Assembly (NCBI GenBank): GCA_910591455.2
Contig: OU342811.1
Location: 4,747,947 to 4,811,946 of the forward strand
Length of the DNA stretch: 64,000 nucleotides
Direction of reading: 5' to 3'
Source of the DNA: Pholis gunnellus
Taxonomy: Eukaryota > Chordata > Actinopteri > Perciformes > Pholidae
The first letter of the stretch is position 1, and each line of letters begins with the position of its first letter. Below, one piece after another: positions 53,431 through 64,000 of this stretch. Under the pieces are notes generated by a model. It saw nothing but the letters and a program-made list of their open reading frames with translations, had not been told where the DNA came from and ran no database searches. A program made the translations under genes and the position numbers.

Positions 53431-56088
53431 AATTAAAGGGATAACAAAGAAAACTACATTCAATTCATTTCAGATACAATCACTGACTTAACCCAGCTTT
53501 CAGCTGTGATATGATTCAAATACATTACAGATTGATTGTGTATGTGTGACTAGATACTTGTTAGTTAACAGCTCTTTTGTCTTATCACACACATAAGAAA
53601 CAGTAATTGGCAGCAAGCTTCTTTGGATTTAGAAATATGTGGCAACGAAGCTGAGAAGCAAATGTATTGTAACTGGCTGAACACTTAAAATAAGCTCTTC
53701 GTGATATGTTTCGCATTTCTATTTTAATCTTTAAATGTTTTGTTATTTCTGACATCAGAAATAACAAAACATTGAGTTCTAGTCAAATCTTACAGCACAA
53801 GAGTGGTGGCAAAAAATAGCGAAACAATGAACTGCAATTACATGTATCACAATAAAGAATCATGTTCTATCAAATTGAAATCAGCTGAAAACAGCGTTGT
53901 CCTAATGAGTAAACTGTTGCGTCATACAATCCCGTGCTGAAGTACCTGGCTGACCCACTAGGGGCGCTGGCAGAGAGGAGCTCATTTGCATAAAGAGACG
54001 GCTGACCATGGCGCTGACCGTCAACGCGACGATTACCGAGGTCTCAGAGATAGGTTGTAGCCGTGTAAATATGTTTTTGACATGAGAACGACCTTCGGTA
54101 AGTCAATTTACAAATTCATATCTCTTTTATCATGACAGACGCGTCTCGCGCCAACAGTGTACATCGAGTTTTTTTTTTTGGTAATGGCGTCGCCACAGTA
54201 ATTTTAGCTTCACCTTCAGGCGTGTCTTTAGCTACGTTTTCACCGAACAGGTATGGTCAGGATGAAAGCTTGTGCAAATTAGGAACTAATATTGGTTAGT
54301 TTTATCGACAGGACGAATTCAAAACGTGTTACCACGTGTTCAAATGCGTTTCGGCTCTATTGCCTTTCAATTCCAGTTAAAGTGGTAAAGCTAGCTACGT
54401 GAAGCCGCTCCCCGCTAGCTAACACGTGTTAGCTAGTGGGGGTTTATAATAATATATATATTCTGAGTTTAGAGGTTCGCATTTAGGGACATGTTAACCA
54501 TAGATGTAGAAAGAGAACGTGAACTGTGTAACCACTTTTAAATGCAGACTTTACTTATGTCAACTTGAATAAAATAGTTTTTTTTTTGCTAATAGGGCTT
54601 CTGTTATGTTAATTGTCCAGCAGACGATGCAACAGTGAAGTACAAGTACCTGAAGGTTGTATAGGCGTCAGTACTTGAAAAGAAGTCTTTGGCTGAATTT
54701 ACATCGACTGGAAATGTTTTTTTTCACTGTATGGGATGAATTTACATAGTGCCCAACGGGGGAATTACAATATCCGGTTCCGTCACGAAATGCCATGGAT
54801 AGATATTTTAGTTTGCGAAAGAGACGTCTGTATCTCGGCAGCTATTTTAGTTTTTAGGTCAATCAACTTAATATTACAAACGCATGACTAGCCATTATTT
54901 TAATCAATAGCTTCTAAAAGATGTAGAAATGCGCTAATAACCAAATCCAGATGTGAAGGGGATGAATGGCTTTTAAAGCAAATACTTTCACGAGCAGAGA
55001 ACTTGTTAATACTCTATAGATATTGTGTGTTCTAGACTGTTTACAATTTTACATATTTCTCGTTTTAAGAGAAGGAAGCTGCGAAGTGGAGACCTGTTAA
55101 ATGCACGTCACTGTAACATGAATCAAACCAGTAACTGTTGACGCTCCTGGATCAGCTTAATATAAAACACATGTGAACCGCTCTTTACTTATTGTTGGTC
55201 ACCCCGTCTATCTTTTTTTTTTAATTTTACAAATTCCTAGTCTCGCAGAGCAGAAGGCTGCACGGAGGCGACATTAAACGCGCGTCACTGTAAACCAGTA
55301 ACTGTTACGTGAGATAAGAGATGTGCTGCCTTCACTGTCTCCACAAGGCAGAACAACGTAGTTTTCTTTTCTTGGTAAATAGTCAAACTGGCCTTGTTTT
55401 GACTAAGCTGTTTAGTTTCATTACACTGGAGTTTAGAAAAGAACTGTCTGGTTATTAGTGTCGTCTTGCTGTCTGCTGACATATCAAACGAAAGGCAAGG
55501 AATTTTGTGCATTTTATGTTTTTGTTATTATCTAGTGTCTTCGTAATGTAAGTGCTACAGTGAAGCGCACACATAAATATGTTTAAACTAGTGTTGTTCA
55601 CACTCCAGACCAATAGATGTCAGTATGTCAGTAGCACACCAGCAGTAAACAAAGAAACAGGAAGTGGTTGGAATGTGAGGGAACCTACAGTCAATGGAGA
55701 AAACATTTGTGTGATTTTATTCTTTATTGTGAATTTCAAATGTGGATCAAACTACTCTTGATTGCAGTTTGATTTAGCTTCGTCTCATCTAAACTTTCTG
55801 TTGAGCTGTTTCTGATTTGTTGGAGATAAATAGACACAGTTGGTGATTTTAGGTTGGCTTTTGATGTGAAAATACAGCTTTGCATGATGGGAAACGTGAC
55901 TATTATGTTTCAAGTAAAATGTAAATGTTCTTCATCAACCCTATTGCACATGACTACTCTATATTAAATTCCTGTAGGTTCTTAGACCTCTTACAGTATC
56001 TGTTTTTTGGTAATATCTATGTTGTCAGCACCAGCAGTCAGCATGGTATGTCTGTGAAAGACTCCCCTGCCTCGGATCTGTACAACTC
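53431..56088. other. Intergenic, no confirmed gene
   Basis: An octamer-like atttgcat (about 53983) and an ATG at 54008 opening a 25-codon frame are followed by a splice-donor-like cggtaagtc near 54105, so this could be the 5' exon of an unassigned plus-strand transcript. The rest is AT-rich without recognisable coding DNA. Confidence 0.3.
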
Positions 56089-56253
56089 ATACTTACCTGG
56101 CAGGGGAGATACCATGATCAAGAAGGTGGTTCACCCAGGGCGAGGCTTAGCCATTGCACATTCGGCTGAGCTGACCTCTGCGAATTTCTCAAATGTAGAA
56201 ATCTCGACTGCATAATTTGTGATAGTGGGGGACTGCGTTCGCGCTCTCCCCTG
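56089..56253 (+). ncRNA. U1 spliceosomal snRNA (variant or pseudogene)
   Basis: The 5' end atacttacctggcaggggag is the exact U1 5'-splice-site-pairing region. Stem-loop I follows with ccatgatcaagaaggtggt, and the 3' part has cgactgcataatttgtga (Sm site) and the final gggggactgcgttcgcgc hairpin, giving 165 nt. Differences from canonical vertebrate U1 sit in stem-loop II (loop attgcacattc instead of attgcactcc; stem kept as cttagcc/ggctgag) and in stem-loop III (tttct/agaaa replacing a GC pair). Changes in the stems are compensatory. No clear proximal sequence element was recognised upstream, so whether it is expressed is open. Confidence 0.85.
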
Positions 56254-57010
56254 ATACCGTGTGAAACAATAATCAAATAACCTGGATCAGGGAGATAGAT
56301 GGTAGAGGAGGATTAAATGAATTCAATATGTAATTCCAAATTCATTCAAGAGGGTTGATGATGACTAATGTCTTGCTGCTAAGCAAAATAAATTCCTGTG
56401 ATGTTATTAATATATCCTCATATGATGCTGTAACATATGAAGTCACGTGGTTCTGTTGTTAATAAGACGGACAGTCAGCATGTGGAGAAGAGAATACTGT
56501 TATTGTGTAGTTCATAGTTAACATGATAAACTCTGTTGTGGCTCACATGGTCAGTTTAGGGTTGAATCCTGCAGTCAGCTCTGTTCTCCACTAGAGACTA
56601 CCGGAGCTCTTTAGTTCTTGTTGTGTAGTTCATCACCGGACTGTAAAAAACACATTCTTCTTCATGAAACATTCGCTACACTTTACGACATTGGTTCAAT
56701 GTCTCTTTTTGTGCTGCAACTGTGTTTGTAAGGTGGCTGTAAATGAGATCATAATTTAAGATGATTTGTAATGTCGCTGGACCAGAGCGTGTCACGTGAC
56801 CACGACGAGTCCCACGCACCGCTTTATCAATAACTCGTTTCTTAAAAGTGTCTTTCTTTTTGTGCCTTTTACATTATTTGTTCACCGGTAAAACGTTCAG
56901 TGAACATGTTTACAGTGTCACGTAAACACATCCTCCAGGAACGGTGCACCCCTTGAGTATTTTTAATAAAATTCTCATGTGAGCTTCCATCTTGTTAATT
57001 GGTGGTAAAC
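56254..57010. other. Flank of the U1 locus, no gene seen
   Basis: gtgtgaaacaataatcaaat just after the RNA resembles an snRNA 3' box (gtttn(0-3)aaarnnaga) only loosely. No coding signal was seen. Confidence 0.35.
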
Positions 57011-57014
57011 TAAT

Positions 57015-57910
57015 AGTTAAACCTTCATTGTACACAGCAGTGAGGAGGTTTAAAACCTCTTCATTATAGAACTGATAAAACTCAGTGGGCAGACGGTCAG
57101 GACATTTACTGACGTTAAGTTGTTGGATGGCCTCATCACTTCCTCTCTTCTTATCTCTCCACTAAGATGAGTGAAGTTTAAGTCGCTATATGAAGGCATT
57201 GTTTCCAACAGAATATTGACCCAGCCTACATCTGTATTCTTTTATATGCATTGATGCACAGAATTCTGATTACTTCTCTTTTTTCCTTTTCACAGCAGAA
57301 AGTATCACCTTGTTTTTTTTTTAATACATTTATCTTGAATTAGTTTTTGACTTGATTTTAGAGCATGAATTAGATTCCCTCTGCTATCTAAGTCTGACTG
57401 TTTATAAACATTATATAAAAACTTGTGTATTTGTTTCTTAATACTTGTCATAGTTTCCTCATCTACTGTAGTTTTTTTTGTTTCTTCTGTTTCAGACTAA
57501 TGTATTGCTTCATTAATTCATCATATGTATTTTTTGCTTTATTTAATTCTCTGCACTTGAATTTGAAGAAATCTTTCACTCTATATTTTAATATTTCCCA
57601 TAATTTAATATTAAATTTGGTTAGAACTTTTTTTAGACATCGAGTATTTAGCTTCCAGAAACCTCTGCTAGCTGAGGTTTCAGAAGACACGGTTGTTTTT
57701 ACTAAGAGGTGATCTGAGAAGTCATTTAATATGGTTCTATAGTTTATTGCTTTGAAGTGTGACGATACATGCATTCTGTCTATATACGGGTTTTGGTTTT
57801 TGAGTCAAACCTAGTGAATTCATATCCTGAACGGTTTACAGATCTACATACATCTATTCATTTTATAACCTCTTTTAAATATTCACATTTTTGGGGGGAT
57901 TTGTCGGGAG
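57015..57910 (-). mobile_element. L1/Tx1-like LINE fragment (endonuclease end to start of RT)
   Basis: Read on the minus strand, the frame with MHVSSHFKA and NDFSDHLLV corresponds to the end of an APE-type endonuclease (SDH motif). It continues through a linker (LWEILKYRVKDFFKFK) and, further on, CPDRLPTEFYQFYNEE, the conserved pre-motif of the reverse transcriptase (usually PGPDGxPxEFY). It is truncated at both ends and carries stops, so it is inactive. Confidence 0.7.
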
Positions 57911-58109
57911 AAGTATAAACATTAATTCTGTGTTTTTCTCCTCTCTTCTTGGGGTCCACACATAAAGTGCAACACAAACATGTAACATACATGAACACAA
58001 CCAACATATGACTTGCCAAAAACCTAGATTATTCTTTTTTTACTCTTGTAAATCAGATGTGCCACAACAGAGAGTGGGAGCAGACATTTTAACCTTGAGC
58101 AGGAGTCTT

Positions 58110-60776
58110 AACTAACCACCCTCTGATTGTGCAGGACCCAGTGAGTCCAGTGTCTCATTTGGTGCAATGTGAACCATTCTGCTCTTCCAAACAGACTCTG
58201 GACCTGTCCTGGATGGTGGCTCACGAGATCTTCCCAGTCAAGTCCGTAATGCACTCCTGGAGCATAATCTGCGCACTCAACTGACTCCGGCCAGGTTGTG
58301 GTGCGTCTGAGTCGGTGAGGCATCTCTGGGAGTGCAGCGCCGCCGTAGACCAGTGGGCAACGGCCGGCTCCTTACTATTCCCGTACTTGCCGGCAGGGGA
58401 GGTCCTCACAGCGCACAGCTGGTGCTGTATGGAGTGAGTAAAAACCAAACAGTGGCTCGCCATAGCTGCCATCAAAGACGCCATATGGACCTCCACAAAC
58501 TTGCTGGCAAGGAAGCCCATGCTGAGTCGGCTTGTCCTCTTTCAGCCTAACCTCCACCAGAGCAGAACTTTTCCAACTTCTGAAAAACAAGAAGATGGTT
58601 TGGTCTGCAGGCATCCTCCTGTTGAAAAGTTGCCATATAAAGGCATTAAGTTAAAATGTGCACATTGCATTTAATTCTACCAGATACACAGTTACTCACA
58701 AAGGCCGGAGGGTGAACAGTGGAGGTTTCATCGCTGGTGAGCGTAATGTGGGGCACGATGGCATCCAACACATCCACACGTGCCTCCCCGTCGCTCTGGT
58801 ACGCCTCTGGATCGGGCTGCCCATGCTGAACCACCCCCTTCTCTGGACCAGGGCCATCGTTGACCAGGTCCTCAAGAGAGGAGGGTCCAGATTCACCCAT
58901 GCTCTGGCTCAACAGGTATTCCAACCCGAGCACCTCGTTGGAAGGAATATTGGCAGCGGTGCAGAGTAGGTCCTGTGGTGCCGTCCTATGCCACAGAACA
59001 CGGCATCTGAGCTCCTGTCTGAATTCCACCGAGCAATGCCACTGATCAGGACAACCTGATGAGCCGTAGTTGTAGTCGGGCACATCCACAGTTTTGATGG
59101 TTGTGGTACGTGTCACCCTATACATGTTCATGTCTGGTGGATCCTGGATGCACTCCAGGTGTCGCTGCTGGCCTGCCCACACCTCTGTAGATACACATGC
59201 ATAAAGTATGTTGTGTTCACTTTGTATGCTACACTATCTGTATTAATGTTGTAATAACTATTTTCTATGAGGTCTTTTATAACGGGTGTTTTGAAGAGGC
59301 TCACTCCGCTCTCGTCCAGCCCAGCGGGACCTTTCAGCTCCTCAATTGTCAGGTGGATGAGCCCAAATGTCTCCTGAGCCCCGAGCGTGACCCTCCTCAC
59401 GTGGTGTTTGAGCTGCTCCCTGGATATGTAGCAGCAGACAACATCCTCGTATGAGACCAACTTCAGAGTTGCCGGGTCCTTGGCTCTGACGGCTTTGATG
59501 AGCAGCTCCAGGTTTGAGCGGTTGTAGGCCAGCACTGCACCAGCTAGAGCAGACTTGAACACATCGTACTTACTGTGAGACTCATGACGCATGGCTGCCT
59601 TAAACCGGTGGATCCAGTGGAAGATGTCCAGACGCACAACCATCACATTGTCCACCCAAGGCTGGAACAAAGTCTCCACTGCTGTTGGGCCCTGAGACCG
59701 GCAACACTGGTTCCAGACTGCTCACAGGTCAGCACAAATGAAACTATTTGAGTGCTCGTTCCCGATGCTGGTGAACCACTCGAGCCTCGACCTTCCCCAG
59801 ACAGCCTCTTCACCACCTAAACAAATATGTTGAGTTTGCATAATGTGATTAACTCTGTTAGATTCTATTGATATTGTGATTTTTCTGCATACAGTATGGC
59901 ATTATGATGTGTTTTGATTGATACTTTCTTGGTGGAATCCATTTTCAGCACGGTGCCTAAAGTGGAGAGGATCTGGCTCCAGTAGTCCTGCACGTTGTTG
60001 GCCTCTGGCAGCAGGAAGTGGAGGGAAGCTCTCTGGAGGAGGCGGAGCCTGGAACAAGTGTCCTGATGCGGAGACGATCCCTCCCGGTTCCACTACAGTC
60101 ATGAGGAGCGTGGTGTACAGGTCCTTACGTTGAAGGACTCTCCTGTATCTGCCTCCACACCTCGACTATCGTGTTCCCTTTCGGTCCGGTCCCTCAGGAG
60201 GCGCACAACGTTCCTATCCACACCACGCCTGTGAGTAGATTCACTATGGTGAGGTTGATGGAAGAAGTTCAAGTTAGTCTGTTAAATGCACACAATGTTC
60301 AGTTTGCTCACCTGCTGGTGAGGATGGCAGGGAACTGAGCTTGATGAGCTGCTGAGTTGTGTTAAAACCAGTTCACCATGACGCCTCCTCCACTCCTGAC
60401 TGCCTTTGTGCCGGCTCCACAGCACAGGACCTCAGTGATCACTGTGTACCAGCTGGACACATCACAGAAGTACATGTCTGAATCAGAACCGTTTATTGCC
60501 GCGTTATGTTAATCATACAAGGAATTTGACATGGCAGGTGGTGCATAACATTTAATAATCATCAACACAGTGCAAGAGTTGTTCCCCTGATGTTTATGAG
60601 CTCATCTCTGGTGGAAGAGCTCCGGGTATCGCAGCAGAAAACAGAGTTTACGACAAACGGCACAAAACAATGCGCACCAACCCCCTGAGGCAGCCGTCCG
60701 CGGCGCCATCATGAGATTTATTATTATATATTGTGTGATATCAATTAAGCGCCAATAGCAGTATTTTACTTTCTGT

Positions 60777-60831
<55 letters not shown>

Positions 60832-61440
60832 ATATGTTTACCTGCACAGAAATAAAGAAATGTAATAACACAAGTGAAGTGAGTTATACCCGGTGGTGGG
60901 AGCCAGACATGTAGAGGTGCACATTCCGTACTTGACCCACACAGTCATCACCTCGAGGACTCTTCAGGGAGTATCTCCAAACTCCAACAGGGCGCCACAC
61001 AAAGACGCGGCTCTGAAAAAAGAGCTGTGGAGTTGGCAGAGCACCCTTGACGTAGCAGGAGATTCTGGTGGATAAAACCACATGCGGTCTGATTTTATCA
61101 CCCGTCTCCTCTTAAACTGACCAGTGATGTCCTTGAAGATTTGAACGGGGTGAACAGGCCTCGTTCTGTGTCCTCTTTGAGTCAGGAAATGTCAGCAGAT
61201 GGGACGCCATTGGGGTTTTGCCTGGCTTGCAGAAGCCAGTTCAGTGTCATCACCTGATGATGACCATGATGAGGGATCACACTTGTTGCACCTCCTCACA
61301 GGACTGGAGGTCTTCTGTGTGACCTCCATAGGAGACTGAAGACTTGTGAGAAGCTCTCTGCGTACTCAGTGAGGTAGTCCTCCACCCACTGGTTCTCCGC
61401 CTTTCTCTTTCTCTGTGGGTTTGTTACCTCTGATCTGTGT
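58110..61440 (-). pseudogene. Decayed multi-exon transposon-like ORF (DUF6729-type family)
   Basis: Minus-strand blocks appear in the family's order. 61080-60890 has RVFVWRPVGVWRYSLKSPRG, the DUF6729-like zinc-ribbon region. 60235-60060 has GVDRNVVRLLRDRTE and KDLYTTLLMTVVEPGGI. 60000-59920 has NVQDYWSQIL and LKMDSTKKV. 59679-59200 has NVMVVRLDIFHWIHRF, SHSKYDVFKSALAGAV and CYISREQLKHH. 59130-58650 has EVLGLEYLLSQ, and 58340-58120 continues the tail. I know such proteins as high-copy uncharacterised genes of fish, with a VRLDIxHxxxRF motif suggesting an RNase H-like core; the family link is from memory. Frames shift repeatedly and several stops occur, so it is a pseudogene. Exon borders are approximate. 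Confidence 0.6.
60781..60827. repeat. Homopolymer T(47)
   Basis: 47 uninterrupted T inside the decayed ORF region. On the minus strand it is an A-tail-like tract, so it may mark a retroposed insertion, but no element is recognisable upstream of it. Confidence 0.95.
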
Positions 61441-62350
<910 letters not shown>

Positions 62351-62554
62351 TTATACACTGTATAATAAGTACATTATCAGCACAAAAGGTAAAAGATGTG
62401 CTCAGCTAAATCGTTCTAATATAAATACAGACTTTCTTAAACGGGTAAGGAGATGTTGGGAACAAACAGGAATAATGACGACTTTTATACAGCACCCAAA
62501 CTACTTTAATGTACTTGAAGAGTATTGCACAACACAAACTTAAAAGTAATTGGT

Positions 62555-62890
62555 GGTCGACCCCCAGAGCCCTGAAGAACCGCGACCTCCACCCAAAGCT
62601 CTATGCTGGAACGGGCCTTTAAAGGATGCTGCTTCAAGCGGCTCTGCACCCTCCCTTGCTGCGGTTCTCTATGGGGTGATGATGGCCACAGGTCTATTCA
62701 TGCCGGGGTAGCCACCATCACCCAAAATAAAGTATCCTGTAGTGTGTGTGTGACAGTAATTATTTCAGTAATTGATGGTTATTGGTGTATTAAAAACTTG
62801 AATTAGACTTACCTGAGGGAGGATAGAGAGCATCTTTGTAGATCCTGCTGTTCTTCAGGACTCCAGCATACCCCACAATATCTTTAGCGT
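62555..62890 (-). pseudogene. PIF/Harbinger-type DDE transposase fragment
   Basis: On the minus strand, 62885-62815 reads DIVGYAGVLKNSRIYKDALY before a donor-like gtaagtc. 62730-62560 reads LGDGGYPGMNRPVAIITP, then a stop or frame change, then KARSSIERALGVMEV. This is the order (VGxxGxxxDxxxxxxS, LGDxGYP, RxxIERxxG) of Harbinger (DDE_Tnp_4) nucleases. Only the C-terminal half is visible and it is broken. Confidence 0.65.
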
Positions 62891-64000
62891 TATTTCATAT
62901 ATTTACAGTTCGACTTGTGATTGGTGGTCAGTAGTTGGTTCCTCCGATCCAATTAGCAGTCTGTAGTCAAACTGACCAATCATAACACGTGACTCTATAA
63001 TGTATAGCTCATAGTGATATTTATACACACAATACACACATTTGGTTAAACTAAGTACATTATATACCTCTCAATATAATATCAGAATGTGAACAGATTA
63101 GCTGGATTAAACCTGTTCTTGTTCACAAGCTGGTCCGGATAATGTTCTCTAAAATACTCACAGAAAAATGTTCTGTTAACGTGTGATTTGCATATTGTTT
63201 TAAAAGAGTACAGTTGTTTAAATATCTTATTACGAGGTAGCTAAAGTTAGCTAACGCTAAATGTTTGGGCTAAAGATGACGTCATTTTGCACACGGTCAA
63301 GCGCACCTCACACACCGCTGCTGTTTGCCTCAGGAATAACTCGACAATTGGCATTTGTTGAAGACAACCTTCAGTAAGTTCATTTTGACTAAATAACGAC
63401 ATTTATTACAGAGTTAATAGCGCGTGCACTGTTCCCATAACTATCAGGAAGACAAATAGTTGTCGACTATTTAGGGTGTTTCACTGCAGCATGTGTGTTT
63501 TGATAAAGCTAGCTAGCTGTTAGCTAAGTAACGCTAGCTCCTGTACAAATTAAATATATTTTGTCTTCATGCTACATTATTAACTCTACATTGTAAGAAT
63601 TAAGTCGTGTCAATACTTTATCGTCAGGGTGACATATTAGTTATATCTTACCGGAAGTCCAGACTTACTTCAAGCCGCCATTACAGCCGGTAACAAGTTA
63701 ATAACAGTTAACGCTACTTAATGACACGTCCATGTTAGTCACTATCACAGTATTATAGCTATTACAGGGTCTTAAACTCCAGTCAGGTCTGTACATGTTA
63801 TGATGTTCTCACTAAGAAGCTAACAGTACACATTAGAGCCGCTAGCGTCCTCTATTATGACCTCACTGTTTATATTCTACTCTGTGAGTTATGTTAACGG
63901 GACGTCTTCGGTAACTTCAGTAACTGATGATCGATTGCATTGCTGTGTTTTCATCACTAACTGTGTGTGTGAGGCTGAGGAGGTGAAATGTGCTGTTAGC
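62891..64000. other. Unassigned terminal stretch, possible 5' region of a gene beyond the window
   Basis: After about 63250 the DNA becomes CpG- and gctagc-rich (gctagctagctgttagct), as often seen around teleost transcription starts. A donor-like accttcagtaagttc lies at 63370. No coding exon was recognised. In mammals RSF1 follows AAMDC in this cluster, but nothing here identifies it. Confidence 0.3.

Noticed and set aside
54008..54085. Short ATG frame as a coding first exon
   Set aside because: Only 25 codons, no homologue recognised, and no downstream exon could be linked.

Overview
The window is vertebrate nuclear DNA, most likely from a spiny-rayed (percomorph-like) teleost. Its genes are multi-exon with GT-AG introns and vertebrate orthologues, and a block of them (kctd14, ints4, aamdc) also lies together in mammals (human 11q14). 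The introns are rich in CA/TG microsatellites, and the intergenic DNA is full of hAT, Tc1/mariner-like, Harbinger, integrase-type and LINE debris of teleost type. No bacterial, phage or CRISPR feature is present.

Layout. 1-6.5 kb: 3' part of a glycosyltransferase family 92 gene (+). 6.5-19 kb: transposon block. Its core is a 9.6-kb region (7525-17120) with inverted repeat ends, holding a broken HECT-type ORF (+) and, convergent to it, a broken DDE integrase-type transposase (-). The integrase is split by two younger insertions. Next comes a separate internally deleted hAT element (17679-18973) with a perfect 8-bp target duplication, about 160 bp upstream of the next gene's start codon. 19.1-25.1 kb: rps3 (+), with four U15-type (SNORD15) C/D snoRNA copies in its introns. 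25.9-29.7 kb: kctd14 (+). 32.2-34.7 kb: a three-exon two-Ig-domain type I membrane protein (+). 36.7-51.0 kb: complete ints4 (+), 24 coding exons, 971 aa. 51.6-53.4 kb: aamdc (-), 122 aa, tail-to-tail with ints4. 56.1 kb: a U1-like snRNA locus. 57-63 kb: LINE fragment, a large decayed transposon-like ORF family (DUF6729-like) and a Harbinger transposase fragment, all on the minus strand. 63-64 kb: unassigned DNA that may be the 5' region of a gene beyond the window.

The host genes are mostly housekeeping: ribosome (rps3 and its intronic rRNA-modification guides), Integrator (ints4) and splicing (U1). The genes were assembled by hand from splice sites, reading phase and remembered family sequence. 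All coding-exon phases join in frame for GT92, rps3, kctd14, the Ig gene, ints4 and aamdc. The most notable observations are the nested integrase/HECT element, the hAT insertion next to the rps3 promoter, the dinucleotide repeats starting at the 5' splice sites of seven ints4 introns (with complementary repeats flanking exon 13), and the 29-bp tandem repeat against the last kctd14 acceptor. I did not see an unmistakable new biological system; the composite integrase/HECT element is the best candidate for something poorly described.
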